A stretch of DNA of 64,000 nucleotides from Modestobacter sp. VKM Ac-2985 (GCF_026967925.1 NZ_JAPVBI010000001.1:996426-1060425); one strand, 5' to 3'; shown: positions 1 to 8,729, numbered from the stretch's first letter. Program-made: numbers and translations. Notes: generated by a model from the sequence alone, not told the origin.

Positions 1-26
1 GGCACGGTCGTGGGCCAGGAGGTGTC

Positions 27-482
27 ATGTCCACATCTGGGGAGAACCGCTCATCGGCTCGCGCGAGGCGCTGGCTGCTGCTGGCGCTGATCGGCCTGCT
101 CGTGCTGGTGGCCCTCGCCGTCGCCGCCGTCGTCGTCGCCCAGCGGGACGACCCGGTCGACCTGAGCGAGGGGATCAGCGCCGAGGAGGTCGGACAGGAC
201 GTCGATGCGTCCGGCCTGGTCGTCACCGAGACCGTCCAGAGCGCCGGGTTCTTCATCGACACCGACACCGGTCCCGTGTTCGTGTACTACGGCGACCTGA
301 CCGACCGGTTCGGCATCGGAACGACGATCGCCGAGCTCGAGGGCGAGGTGGCCGCCGTCACCGACGAGTTCCTCGACGAGCTGAGCGGTGAGCTGGAGCC
401 CGATCAGCTCGCTCTGCTGGCCGACGTCGAGGTCTACGTCCAGGCGGACGAGCTCGCGGTGGTCCCACGTGCCGGCGACTGA
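27..482 (+). CDS. Membrane-anchored protein of unknown function
   Basis: A 151-residue protein with a short basic cytoplasmic head, one membrane helix at about residues 15-40, and an acidic extracytoplasmic domain of about 110 residues without cysteine. The domain is rich in Val, Glu and Asp and looks like a small beta-rich fold, but I do not recognise a family. The ATG is chosen because an AGGAGG ribosome binding site lies about 6 bases upstream (17-22). It stands 42 bases before the NSS transporter on the same strand and may share its transcript. Topology is confident; function is unknown. Confidence 0.75.
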   Translation: MSTSGENRSSARARRWLLLALIGLLVLVALAVAAVVVAQRDDPVDLSEGISAEEVGQDVDASGLVVTETVQSAGFFIDTDTGPVFVYYGDLTDRFGIGTTIAELEGEVAAVTDEFLDELSGELEPDQLALLADVEVYVQADELAVVPRAGD

Positions 483-524
483 GCCGGTGCGCGGGGTCGA
501 CGTCGTCACGGAACAGGACGTGGC

Positions 525-2138
525 ATGAGCACGCCGGCAGGGCAAGCCGCACAGCCTGACCAGGAGCGCCGCCGCGGCGGCTTCAGCTCCCGGCGCGTCT
601 TCATCCTGGCAGCGATCGGGTCGGCCGTCGGGCTCGGCAACATCTGGCGGTTCCCCTACGTCGCCTACGAGAACGGTGGCGGCGCCTTCCTGCTGCCCTA
701 CCTGGTCGCGCTGCTGACCGCAGGCATCCCGTTCCTGCTGCTGGACTACGCGATCGGCCATCGCCACCGTGGCTCGGCACCGCTCTCCTTCGCCCGGCTG
801 CGCCGCGGCACCGAAGGGCTCGGCTGGTGGCAGGTGGGCATCTGCTTCGTCATCGCCGTCTACTACGCGGCGGTCATCGCCTGGGCGCTGCGCTACACCT
901 TCTTCTCCCTCGACGAGGCGTGGGGCGCCGATCCCGAGGGCTTCTTCTTCGGCGAGTTCCTCCAGGCCGGTGACGTCCGGGTCACCGCCGACGTGGTGCC
1001 CGGGGTGCTCTGGCCCCTCGCGCTGGTGTGGCTGGCCGTCCTGGTGATCATGGCCCTCGGTGTGCAGCGCGGGATCGGCGTGACCTCGCTCGTCGTCATC
1101 CCGGTGCTGGTGCTCGCCTTCGCCGCCCTCGTCGTGCAGGCACTGCTGCTGCCGGGCGCCGGGGCCGGCCTCGACGCGCTCTTCGCACCCGAGTGGTCGG
1201 CCCTCACCTCGGCCTCGGTCTGGGCGGCCGCGTTCGGCCAGATCTTCTTCTCGCTGTCGGTCGGCTTCGGCATCATGATCACGTACGCGTCGTACGTCGG
1301 CCGCCGGGAGGACATGGTCGGCTCCGGCCTCGTCGTCGGGTTCTCGAACTCCGGCTTCGAGCTGCTCGCCGGCATCGGGGTGTTCGCCGCGCTGGGCTTC
1401 ATGGCCCAGGCCAACGGGGTCCCGGTCGACGAGGTCGCCAGTGGCGGGATCGGCCTGGCCTTCATCGCCTTCCCGGCAATCATCAGCGAGGCCCCCGCCG
1501 GCGCCCTCCTCGGCGTCCTGTTCTTCGGTGCGCTGGTCATCGCCGGCATCACCTCGCTGATCAGCGTGATCGAGGTGGTGATCTCCGCCGTCCGGGACAA
1601 GCTCGACACCGGCCGGCTCACCGCCACCCTCGCGGTCGGCGTCCCCGCCGCGGTGCTGAGCCTGGTGCTGTTCAGCACGACGAGCGGCATCTACGTGCTC
1701 GACGTCGTCGACCACTTCGTCAACCAGTACGGGATCCTCGTCGTGGCGCTGGTCAGCATGCTGGTCGTCGCGTGGGCGCTCCGGGCACTGCCCGTCCTCG
1801 GCGCGCACCTCAACGTCCACGGGCGTCCCCGGGTGGGCACCGGGTGGCGGCTGCTGACGAGCGTCGTCGCACCGGCGGGCCTGGCCGTGGTGCTCGTCCT
1901 CGCACTGCGGGACGACCTCGCCGCGCCGTACGAGGACTACCCGGCCTGGCTCCTGCTGGTCCTCGGCTGGGCACTCGTCGTGGCGCTGCCGCTCATCGGC
2001 TTCCTCCTCGCCCGGCTGCCGTGGCGCGCCGGGACGCACCTGGACGGACCGCCCCCCGGCTCCGACCCGGCGGAGCCGCTGCACGCGCCCGACCCGGCCC
2101 CGCACACCCGCCACCAGGACGACGGAGGACCCCGATGA
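525..2138 (+). CDS. Sodium-dependent NSS (SNF) family transporter
   Basis: A 537-residue polytopic protein with about 12 membrane helices. The first helix carries the hallmark GLGNIWRFP stretch of neurotransmitter:sodium symporters, the unwound segment that binds Na+ and substrate, followed by the usual GGGAF. Bacterial members import amino acids. The next gene is a MetS-type small subunit overlapping by 4 bases (ATGA). In Corynebacterium the MetP/MetS pair imports methionine and alanine, so a similar substrate is inferred here. The C-terminus is a Pro- and Asp-rich cytoplasmic tail. The family is certain; the substrate is not. Confidence 0.93.
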   Translation: MSTPAGQAAQPDQERRRGGFSSRRVFILAAIGSAVGLGNIWRFPYVAYENGGGAFLLPYLVALLTAGIPFLLLDYAIGHRHRGSAPLSFARLRRGTEGLGWWQVGICFVIAVYYAAVIAWALRYTFFSLDEAWGADPEGFFFGEFLQAGDVRVTADVVPGVLWPLALVWLAVLVIMALGVQRGIGVTSLVVIPVLVLAFAALVVQALLLPGAGAGLDALFAPEWSALTSASVWAAAFGQIFFSLSVGFGIMITYASYVGRREDMVGSGLVVGFSNSGFELLAGIGVFAALGFMAQANGVPVDEVASGGIGLAFIAFPAIISEAPAGALLGVLFFGALVIAGITSLISVIEVVISAVRDKLDTGRLTATLAVGVPAAVLSLVLFSTTSGIYVLDVVDHFVNQYGILVVALVSMLVVAWALRALPVLGAHLNVHGRPRVGTGWRLLTSVVAPAGLAVVLVLALRDDLAAPYEDYPAWLLLVLGWALVVALPLIGFLLARLPWRAGTHLDGPPPGSDPAEPLHAPDPAPHTRHQDDGGPR

Positions 2139-2269
2139 GCACGGCCGCGATCGTGATGATGGTGGTGGCGATGGCCGTGATCTGGGGTGGCCTCGCCCTG
2201 GCCATCGCCAGCCTGCTGCACCACGGCGCCGTCGAGGAGCGCGCCGAGGACCCGCGCCGGGACCTCTGA
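2135..2269 (+). CDS. metS: MetS-family small subunit of NSS transporter
   Basis: A 44-residue protein: a single membrane helix at about residues 5-28 followed by a short polar, acidic tail (two His after the helix, then Glu/Asp/Arg). Its start ATG overlaps the stop of the NSS transporter (ATGA), the arrangement seen for MetP-MetS methionine/alanine importers in actinobacteria. MetS is required for activity of its large partner in Corynebacterium. The size, the MSTAAIVMM-type N-terminus and the context all fit the family. Translational coupling to the upstream gene is likely. Confidence 0.82.
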   Translation: MSTAAIVMMVVAMAVIWGGLALAIASLLHHGAVEERAEDPRRDL

Positions 2270-2288
2270 CCCCGGCCGGCGGACGGCA

Positions 2289-2315
2289 GGTCGGGGCGTC
2301 GACGACGCCCCGACC
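2289..2315. terminator. Bidirectional hairpin terminator
   Basis: A 12-bp perfect inverted repeat (2289-2300 and 2304-2315) with a GAC loop, placed between the convergent NSS/metS operon and the minus-strand reductase. There is no strong T tract, as is common in high-GC actinobacteria. Confidence 0.7.
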
Positions 2316-2316
2316 G

Positions 2317-3009
2317 TCACATGTCGCGGTAGCGGACGGCTGCGGCCAGCTGCTCTGTCAGCTTCGCCCGGGTGACCTGGCGCCCCGGCACCTCGGGGAA
2401 GCCGTCGCCGGGGACCGCGTAGGGCACGACGTAGGCCGCCGTGTCGCGCTGGAAGCGCCAGCCCTCCGCGAGCGGGCCGACGTCGTGGGCGTCGTAGCCG
2501 ATCGAGTCGAGGAACGCCGACACCGTCTGCTTGGCCGTCTCGTCGTCCCCGGCGACCGGCAGGACGGAGCGCTCGGGGTCGCCCGCGGGCCGCTGCAGCG
2601 TGCCGAGCTGGGTGACGTAGATGTTGTTGAAGGTCTTCACGACCTGCGCCTCCGGCAGGTGTGCCTGGAGCAGCTCGCTGGTGGTCGTCGACTCGTCGTC
2701 GAGCTCGGCGATGTGCCCGTCGCGGTCGGGGTAGTAGTTGTTCGTGTCGATCACGACCTTGCCGCGCAGCGGCTCGACCGGCACCTCGCGGTAGGCCTTG
2801 AGCGGCACGGTCACGACGACGACGTCGCCGGCCGCGGCGGCCTCGGCCGCAGTGGCCGCCCGGGCGCGCGGCCCGAGCCGGCCGACGAGCTCGGTGAGGG
2901 TCTCCGGCCCCCGGCTGTTGCTGAGCACGACGTCGTGGCCGGCGTCGACCGCGAGCCGGGCGACGGTGCTGCCGATGTTGCCGCTGCCGATGAGTCCGAT
3001 GGTGGTCAT
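2317..3009 (-). CDS. NADPH-dependent F420 reductase-like NAD(P)-binding protein
   Basis: A 230-residue Rossmann protein of the F420-dependent NADP oxidoreductase-like family (NAD-binding domain shared with proC and 6PGDH). The N-terminus has the dinucleotide motif GLIGSGNIGS, then a SNSRGPE segment where NADP-preferring members bind the 2'-phosphate. I start at the ATG of MTTIG because an upstream ATG would add seven residues before the nucleotide-binding strand. The usual F420 partner enzymes are not adjacent, so the true substrate is open; many such proteins are annotated only as NAD(P)-binding oxidoreductases. It is convergent with metS and separated from it by a hairpin. Confidence 0.82.
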   Translation of the reverse strand: MTTIGLIGSGNIGSTVARLAVDAGHDVVLSNSRGPETLTELVGRLGPRARAATAAEAAAAGDVVVVTVPLKAYREVPVEPLRGKVVIDTNNYYPDRDGHIAELDDESTTTSELLQAHLPEAQVVKTFNNIYVTQLGTLQRPAGDPERSVLPVAGDDETAKQTVSAFLDSIGYDAHDVGPLAEGWRFQRDTAAYVVPYAVPGDGFPEVPGRQVTRAKLTEQLAAAVRYRDM

Positions 3010-3042
3010 GTCCGCGGGAAGCGCGCCCACGGCCGGGTCATT

Positions 3043-3069
3043 CCCGGCCGGCGGCGTCCGCCGGCCGGG
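3043..3069 (-). terminator. Strong GC hairpin after the MetE-like gene
   Basis: A perfect 12-bp stem (3043-3054 with 3058-3069) and a 3-base loop directly after the stop codon of the minus-strand MetE-like gene and before the reductase start. It probably ends the upstream transcript and separates the two genes. Confidence 0.65.
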
Positions 3070-4104
3070 TCAGAGCTCGGCGCGGAGCAGCTCCGCAGCT
3101 CGGGCGAGGGACCGCATCTTGCCCGCGGCCGACTCCCGCGGCAGGTACTTCAGCCCGCAGTCGCTGGACAGCACGAGCCTGTCGACGTCCACGTGGTCCA
3201 GCGCGCGGCGCACCCGGTCGGCGACGACCTGCGGGGTCTCCACCTCGGGGGTGGAGAGGTCCAGCACGCCCAGCGCGACGCCCGTGCCGCGCAGCGGGCG
3301 CAGGGTCGCCGGGTCCAGGTGCGACTGCGCCGTCTCGATCGAGATCGCCGCGGCGGGCACGTCGGCGAGCTGCGGCAGCACCGAGTAGCCCTCGGGCCGG
3401 TCGGCGACCATCGCCGCGTAGCCGAAGCAGACGTGCACGTGCACCGGCCCAGGGGCGTCGGCGAGCGCGGCGGTGAGCACCTCGACGCCGTAGCGGCGGG
3501 CCACCTCGGGGCGGGCCTGCAGCCACGGCTCGTCCAGCTGCACGATGTCGGCGCCGGCGGCGAACAGGTCGGCGATCTCTGCGCGCACCACCTCGGCGTA
3601 GGCCAGCGCCAGGGCCCGGTCGTCGCCGTAGTGGTCGTCCTGCGCCTGCTGGGCCATGGTGAACGGGCCGGGCACGGTGATCTTCACGGCCCGGTCGGTG
3701 TGCGCGCGCAGGAACCGCACGTCCGCCGCCTGCACCGAGGCCGGCCGGCGGATCTCACCCACCACCCGCGGCGCCGGGATGTCGATGCCGGAGCGGTTGC
3801 GCACCGACCCCGGGTGGTCCAGGTCCAGCCCGTCGAGCGCGGTGGCGAAGTGGTTGGAGTAGGACTCGCGCCGGATCTCGCCGTCGCCGACGATGTCCAG
3901 CCCGGCCTCCTCCTGCGCCCGGATGGTGGCCAGCGTGGCGTCGTCCTGGGCCTCCTGCAGGAACTCGGTGGGCACGCGCCACAGCTCCTTGGCCCGGACC
4001 CGCGGCGGGAACTGGTGCCCGAGCCGGTCGCGGTCGATCAGCCAGTCCGGCTGGGGGAGGCTGCCGACGACGGTCGTGGGCAGCGGGGGGAGCGAGACGG
4101 GCAC
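3070..4104 (-). CDS. MetE C-terminal-domain (cobalamin-independent methionine synthase) family protein
   Basis: A 344-residue TIM-barrel protein matching the catalytic C-terminal half of MetE. The zinc ligands of the family are visible: His and Cys in HVHVCFGY, Glu in SIETAQS, and a late Cys in SSDCGLK. It opens with a PTTVVGSLPQP segment typical of the stand-alone C-terminal family. Full MetE is about 750 residues with an N-terminal pseudo-barrel, so this is the short form, whose methyl donor and acceptor differ between members. I choose a GTG start at 4104 because AGGAGG lies just upstream; a longer frame exists but lacks such a site. Family confident, substrate unknown. Confidence 0.85.
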   Translation of the reverse strand: MPVSLPPLPTTVVGSLPQPDWLIDRDRLGHQFPPRVRAKELWRVPTEFLQEAQDDATLATIRAQEEAGLDIVGDGEIRRESYSNHFATALDGLDLDHPGSVRNRSGIDIPAPRVVGEIRRPASVQAADVRFLRAHTDRAVKITVPGPFTMAQQAQDDHYGDDRALALAYAEVVRAEIADLFAAGADIVQLDEPWLQARPEVARRYGVEVLTAALADAPGPVHVHVCFGYAAMVADRPEGYSVLPQLADVPAAAISIETAQSHLDPATLRPLRGTGVALGVLDLSTPEVETPQVVADRVRRALDHVDVDRLVLSSDCGLKYLPRESAAGKMRSLARAAELLRAEL

Positions 4105-4265
4105 GGTTCCTCCTGAGGACGTGGACGCGCCCGATCCTCCACGCTGCGTGCGACGGGGCCGGAGGAGGCTCCCCGCAGGGCCCGGGTCTGCCGCGCCTCG
4201 GAGACGTCGTTTCGTCCGCCCGGCACCGGGCACCGGGGGGACATGACTGGACGGGACGTCCCCCG

Positions 4266-5204
4266 GTGAGCGTGCGGAGTCGGCTGGAACGTGCCCTGGG
4301 GGCGGTCGAGCGCTGGGACGTCCTCGACGCGCCGGGCTACCAGGTGGAACACGGCATAGCGCTGACCTACCTGCTCACCGGCCGGCTGGCCCGACCGCTG
4401 CAGGACCTGCTGCACGGCGTCTGGCTGGGCCACCCGCTGCACCCCGCGCTGGTCACCGTGCCGGTCGGGGCCTGGTCGGCGGCGCTGGTGCTCGACGGTC
4501 TCGACGCGACCGGCCGTGGCGGTCCGGGAGCCGGCCCGGCGGCCCGGGCCGTGGTCGGCGTGGGGGTGGCCGGCGCGGTGGCGTCCGCGGCGACCGGGTT
4601 CACCGACTGGCAGCACGCGCACGACGGCGCCCGGCGGGTCGGGCTGGTGCACGCCGGGCTGAACAGCGCCGCCCTCGCGCTGTACGGCTGGTCCTTCGTC
4701 GACCGCGGGCGCGGCCGGGCGGTGCGGGCCCGGGTCACCGCGGCGACCGGGCTCGCGCTCACGGTGGCCAGCAGCTGGCTGGGCGGTGCCCTGTCCTACC
4801 GCCACGGCCTCGGCACCGACCACGCCGACCGCAGCCCCGAGCCGCGCCGGTTCACCCCGGTGCTCGCGCAGGCCGACCTCGTCGAGGGGGAGCCGGTCGG
4901 GGTGGACGTGGCCGGCGTGCCGGTGGTGCTGGTCGCCCAGGACGGCGAGGTCCACGCCGTGGGCGGCACCTGCCCGCACCAGGGCGCACCGCTGGGGGAG
5001 GGGTGGCTGCACCGCGGGGAACTGGTCTGCCCGTGGCACGGCTCGCGCTTCGACCTGGCCACCGGGGAACCGGCACAGGGCCCGTCGACCGCCCCGCTGC
5101 CCTGCTTCGAGACCCGGGTGAGCGACGGCCAGGTCGAGGTCCGCCGCCGGCGGCACTGGCGCAGCCCCACCGCCACGACGACCGCCGAGGAGGCGTCCCG
5201 ATGA
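4266..5204 (+). CDS. Fusion of DUF2231-like membrane domain and Rieske [2Fe-2S] domain
   Basis: A 312-residue protein. Residues about 50-185 form a DUF2231-like membrane domain with four hydrophobic helices, opening with LGHPLHPALV. Residues about 200-300 are a Rieske ferredoxin domain with complete cluster ligands: Cys236-x-His238 in CPHQG and Cys255-x2-His258 in CPWHG. This predicts a membrane-tethered redox protein that passes electrons to or from a heme or quinone partner. It overlaps the hemerythrin-like gene by 4 bases (ATGA), so the two are probably co-translated. Start is GTG; it lies in a near-perfect inverted repeat (4231-4268) that may affect initiation. Confidence 0.87.
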   Translation: MSVRSRLERALGAVERWDVLDAPGYQVEHGIALTYLLTGRLARPLQDLLHGVWLGHPLHPALVTVPVGAWSAALVLDGLDATGRGGPGAGPAARAVVGVGVAGAVASAATGFTDWQHAHDGARRVGLVHAGLNSAALALYGWSFVDRGRGRAVRARVTAATGLALTVASSWLGGALSYRHGLGTDHADRSPEPRRFTPVLAQADLVEGEPVGVDVAGVPVVLVAQDGEVHAVGGTCPHQGAPLGEGWLHRGELVCPWHGSRFDLATGEPAQGPSTAPLPCFETRVSDGQVEVRRRRHWRSPTATTTAEEASR

Positions 5205-5683
5205 AGGCCGATGAGGTGCTGACCGCCCACCACGACGTGCTGCGCGGGCTGCTGCGAGAGCTCGCGGAGACGACCGACGACCAGGTCACGGACCGCCGGC
5301 GGCTGCGGGACCGGCTGCTGCGCGAGCTGGAGGTGCACACCCAGATCGAGGACGAGCTGTTCTACCCCGCCGTCCGGGACGTCTCCCCGCTGCTCTCGCT
5401 GGCCCACGCCGAGCACCGGCAGATCGACGAGCAGCTCGCGACCGTCATGCGCACGCCCGTGGACGACCCGGAGTTCGTCACCGAGGTGCGGATGCTCTCC
5501 TCGACGCTGCACCACCACACCTTCGAGGAGGAGCAGCGGATGTTCCCCCAGGCGCACGGCCTCGGTGAGGAACGGCTGGAGGAGCTCGGCCGTCAGCTGC
5601 AGGAGCGGCAGGAGGAGCTCGGCCGGTCCGGGGCCATGCGGCTGATCGTGCGGCTCAAGCGGATGACGCTGAAGCTCGTCTGA
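5201..5683 (+). CDS. Hemerythrin-like HHE domain protein
   Basis: A 160-residue all-helical protein. Histidines and acidic residues recur at helix spacing (AHHDV near residue 10, EVHTQIEDELFYPA, AHAEHRQID, STLHHHTFEEEQ), the pattern of the non-heme di-iron site in hemerythrin HHE proteins. Bacterial members bind O2 or NO, or protect Fe-S clusters. The ATG overlaps the stop of the Rieske fusion gene, suggesting one functional unit in redox or oxygen sensing. The C-terminus ends in a basic stretch. Family confident; role inferred. Confidence 0.88.
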   Translation: MKADEVLTAHHDVLRGLLRELAETTDDQVTDRRRLRDRLLRELEVHTQIEDELFYPAVRDVSPLLSLAHAEHRQIDEQLATVMRTPVDDPEFVTEVRMLSSTLHHHTFEEEQRMFPQAHGLGEERLEELGRQLQERQEELGRSGAMRLIVRLKRMTLKLV

Positions 5684-5709
5684 CCCGCCTCTCACCTGAC
5701 CCGCCGGGG

Positions 5710-5725
5710 GTACAGCAGGCTGTAC
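5710..5725. promoter_or_regulatory. Palindrome upstream of the two-component operon
   Basis: GTACAG-CAGG-CTGTAC is a perfect 6-bp inverted repeat about 50 bases upstream of the histidine kinase start and just upstream of a TAGCGT element (5765-5770). A candidate site for the NarL-type regulator encoded by the second gene of this operon (autoregulation); not proven. Confidence 0.45.
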
Positions 5726-5778
5726 TCCTGGCCCGGATCGCTGTCCCCGCCCCGTGAAGGGCCCTAGCGTCAGCAGCC

Positions 5779-7041
5779 GTGGCGACGACGAGCAGGCAGC
5801 GTGCGGGCGCCCGGCGAGGCCCCGTGGCCCGCACCGCCGGCCGCAGCCTCGTGGCGCTGGAGCAGCTGCCGGGTGCGCTGGGCACGGCGTTGCTCGCGCT
5901 GGGCGTACTGCTGTTCCTGCTCGGCGCACTGGTCACCAGCCTGGTCGGGATCGGGTTGCTGGCGCTGCCCGCCGGCCTCCGCGGGGTCCACGCCGTCGCC
6001 GAGCGGGAGCGGGCTCGGCTCGGTCGCTGGGGCCCGGAGGTCGTCGGCGCGGGGCCCCCGCCACGGCGGCTCCGGGACGCAGCCGCCGACCCGGCCACCC
6101 GGCGCCAGGTGCGCTGGCTCGCCGGCCACGCGACAGCCGGCCTGCTGCTGTCGGCGGTCGGTCTGCTGCTGCCGATCTACGCCGTCCGCGAGCTCACCTT
6201 CCCGCTGTGGTGGCAGCTGCTGCCCGACGACGAGGCCACCGACGCGCTGACCTTCTGGGTGGTGTCCGACTGGGCCGGTGTCGTCCCGGTCGTGGGGATC
6301 GGCCTGGCCTGGGCGCTGCTCACCGTCGTCCTCACCCCGCCGGTGGCCGGCCTGCTGGCCCGGCGCGGACGCCGGCTGCTCGCGGCGGACGCCGGCACGG
6401 ACCTCTCGCTGCGGGTCGCGGAGCTCACCGCCACCCGCGCCGCCGCCCTGGACGCGCACGCCACCGAGCTGCGCCGGATCGAGCGGTCGCTGCACGACGG
6501 CGCACAGAACCGGCTGGTCGGTGTCACGGTGCTGCTGGGGGCCGCCCGGCGGGCCGTGCCCCGGGACCCCGCAGCCGCCGAGGAGATCCTCGGGCGGGCG
6601 CAGGACGCCGCGGAGCAGGCGCTGGCCGAGCTGCGAGCGGTGGCCCGCGGCATCCTGCCGCCGGTGCTGGAGGACCGCGGTCTGGCCGGCGCGCTCACCG
6701 GGCTGGCCGCGACCTCCGCCGTGCCGTGCCAGGTGGACGTCGACGTGCCGGTCCGCTGCGCCGCCTCGGTCGAGGCGACCGCGTACTTCGCCGTGGCCGA
6801 GGCGCTGACCAACGTGTCCCGGCACAGCGGGGCCGGCCGGGCCGCGGTGGACGTGCGACTGCGTGCGGGGCGGCTGTGCGTCCGCGTCACCGACGACGGT
6901 GCCGGCGGCGCGGTCGAGGGCGGCGGCTCCGGCATCGTCGGCATCCGCCGCCGGGTCGAGGCGCACGACGGCACCCTGACCCTGACCAGCCCGCCCGGCG
7001 GGCCCACCACCCTGACCGTGGAGCTGCCGTGCGGATCGTGA
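5779..7041 (+). CDS. NarL-type sensor histidine kinase
   Basis: A 420-residue kinase. The N-terminal half has four membrane helices arranged in two pairs (about 30-70 and 110-195). The HisKA_3 dimerisation motif is ERSLHDGAQNRLV with the phospho-acceptor His239, followed by a HATPase domain with N-box YFAVAEALTNVSRH and G-box DDGAGG. No extracellular domain is large enough to suggest a ligand, as in LiaS/DesK-like membrane-stress sensors. The response regulator overlaps its 3' end by 13 bases. The GTG start lies 8 bases after a TAGCGT -10-like element, so the mRNA may be leaderless. Confidence 0.93.
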   Translation: MATTSRQRAGARRGPVARTAGRSLVALEQLPGALGTALLALGVLLFLLGALVTSLVGIGLLALPAGLRGVHAVAERERARLGRWGPEVVGAGPPPRRLRDAAADPATRRQVRWLAGHATAGLLLSAVGLLLPIYAVRELTFPLWWQLLPDDEATDALTFWVVSDWAGVVPVVGIGLAWALLTVVLTPPVAGLLARRGRRLLAADAGTDLSLRVAELTATRAAALDAHATELRRIERSLHDGAQNRLVGVTVLLGAARRAVPRDPAAAEEILGRAQDAAEQALAELRAVARGILPPVLEDRGLAGALTGLAATSAVPCQVDVDVPVRCAASVEATAYFAVAEALTNVSRHSGAGRAAVDVRLRAGRLCVRVTDDGAGGAVEGGGSGIVGIRRRVEAHDGTLTLTSPPGGPTTLTVELPCGS

Positions 7042-7688
7042 TCGCCGAGGACGACGCCCTGCTGCGCGAGGGCCTGGCCCTGCTGCTGCGGGCCGAGCAG
7101 CTGGACGTGGTGGCGACCGCGGCCGGTCCGGCGGAGTTCCTCACCGCGCTGGACCAGCACCGGCCCGACGTGGCGATCGTCGACGTCCGGATGCCGCCGA
7201 CGCACACCGACGAGGGGATCGTGGCCGCCGTCGAGGCGCGGCGCCGCCGGCCGGACCTCGCCGTCCTCGTGCTGTCGGCGCACGTGGAGCAGGCCTTCGC
7301 CACCGACCTGCTCGCCGGCGGCGCCGCCCGGCTGGGCTACCTGCTCAAGGAGCGGGTCGGCCGGGTGGAGGAGTTCCTGGGTGCCCTGCACCGGGTCGCC
7401 GCCGGCGGCACCGCGATCGACCCCGAGGTGGTCGCCCAGCTGTTCGCCCGGACCCGGACCGACACCCGGCTGGAGCGGCTCAGCCCACGAGAGCGGGAGG
7501 TGCTGGCCCTGATGGCGGAGGGGCTGGGCAACACCGCGATCGGGGAGCGGCTGGTGGTCACCGACGGTGCGGTGCACAAGCACATCCGCAGCATCTTCGC
7601 CAAGCTCGACCTGCCGCCCGACGACCGGGCCGACCGCCGGGTGACCGCGGTGCTCCGCTACCTGGACGACGTCCGCCGCCGCGGGTGA
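7029..7688 (+). CDS. LuxR/NarL-family response regulator
   Basis: A 219-residue protein: receiver domain at residues 1-120 with phosphorylation site Asp52 in AIVDVRMPP and acidic pocket ED near residue 8, then a LuxR HTH at about 145-210 (LSPREREVLALMAEG, then TDGAVHKHIRSIFAKL). It starts with GTG inside the 3' end of the kinase gene, so it is translationally coupled and is the cognate regulator. The target is unknown; the palindrome at 5710-5725 is a candidate autoregulatory site. Confidence 0.94.
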   Translation: MRIVIAEDDALLREGLALLLRAEQLDVVATAAGPAEFLTALDQHRPDVAIVDVRMPPTHTDEGIVAAVEARRRRPDLAVLVLSAHVEQAFATDLLAGGAARLGYLLKERVGRVEEFLGALHRVAAGGTAIDPEVVAQLFARTRTDTRLERLSPREREVLALMAEGLGNTAIGERLVVTDGAVHKHIRSIFAKLDLPPDDRADRRVTAVLRYLDDVRRRG

Positions 7689-7757
7689 CGCGTGCTCCTC
7701 GATCGCGCGGCCAGGCCTGGTCGTCGACCACGTGCGGGTGTGCCCACCGGGCACGGC

Positions 7758-8522
7758 TCAGGCGACGACTCGCAGCAGCGCCTGCCCGGCGGCACCCAGC
7801 GGGAAGACCAGCAGCAGCCAGGCCATGGCGGTGCCGATGCCTCGACCAGGTGCACGAGCCGCTCGTGCCGCCGGCGCAGCGGCTCCCAGCGCCACCACGA
7901 GCAGGGCCCCGAGGGTGCAGAAGACGACGGCGTCACCGGCGTAGCCCAGGTAGACCCCATAGCCGATGGCGCCTTCGGAGAGGAACACCCCGCCCAGGAG
8001 CGCCGCGCTCAGCCCCGCCCAGCGCAGCGACCGCACCCGACGCCAGCACCATCCCGCCGCGCCGAACAGCGGACCGCCGACCACGCCGGTGGCCACCCAC
8101 AACACGACCATGGACGGGTTGACGCCGAAGTCACGCACCATGGAGACGAAGTAGTACCCGCCGACCTCGCCGAGGCAGACGAGCACCCCGGCGACGGCAG
8201 CGACCCACGACCGCCTGGTCAGCGCACCGACGGCGAAGGCGGGGGCGACCCAGGGACTGACTGCGTTGGCGAGCCCGGAGAAGGGCCAGGGCAGGACCGT
8301 CTGCAGGCCAGACGTCGCGGCTCCCCATGCCAGGCCGACCAGCACGGCCACGCCGAGCGCCGCGGGGGTGCCCAGCCCAGATCGCTCCTCCGCACTCGGC
8401 GCGAGGTGGGAACCGCCGCCGTCGACACCGCCGTCCCGGTCGTGGGCAACGTCGAGAGGACGGTCAGGAGAAGCCTGCGGAGCCTCGGACGACACGGCGG
8501 CAGCGGGGACGGGATTGCGCAC
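7758..8522 (-). CDS. Multi-pass membrane protein (DUF6518-like)
   Basis: A 254-residue protein with a disordered, charged N-terminus (about 50 residues, Asp/Gly-rich) and five or six membrane helices from residue 53 to the end. The spacing and the GLAWG, LPWPF and GYYF motifs resemble DUF6518 proteins of actinobacteria, for which no function is established. It stands alone between the response regulator (convergent) and a small membrane protein. The family assignment is from memory of its pattern and is moderate; the topology is clear. Confidence 0.65.
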   Translation of the reverse strand: MRNPVPAAAVSSEAPQASPDRPLDVAHDRDGGVDGGGSHLAPSAEERSGLGTPAALGVAVLVGLAWGAATSGLQTVLPWPFSGLANAVSPWVAPAFAVGALTRRSWVAAVAGVLVCLGEVGGYYFVSMVRDFGVNPSMVVLWVATGVVGGPLFGAAGWCWRRVRSLRWAGLSAALLGGVFLSEGAIGYGVYLGYAGDAVVFCTLGALLVVALGAAAPAARAARAPGRGIGTAMAWLLLVFPLGAAGQALLRVVA

Positions 8523-8729
8523 GGTCGAACCCTGGCAGGCAGCAGGTCATCGCGGATCGGCCTGCGGACGGACATCGGCGAACACACCTCATCCCCAGGT
8601 CGGAGCGCTCGTCGATCCGGTACTCGCCGTCCTGCCAGGCCGCCGTGCCTCCAGCAGGCGGACCCGGACGACCTCATCGGCCGCTGCGCTGAGTCTGCTG
8701 GCTCAAGGACGGGACTGTCGGTCGCGCGC

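Noticed and set aside
51-2114. A very long open frame on the minus strand across the first two genes (and similar ones at 2485-4116, 15251-18067 and 24959-27355).
   Set aside because: Composition is Arg/Gly/Asp/His-rich with no fold or motif; these are antisense shadows expected in DNA with about 75% GC. The opposite strand has complete known families.
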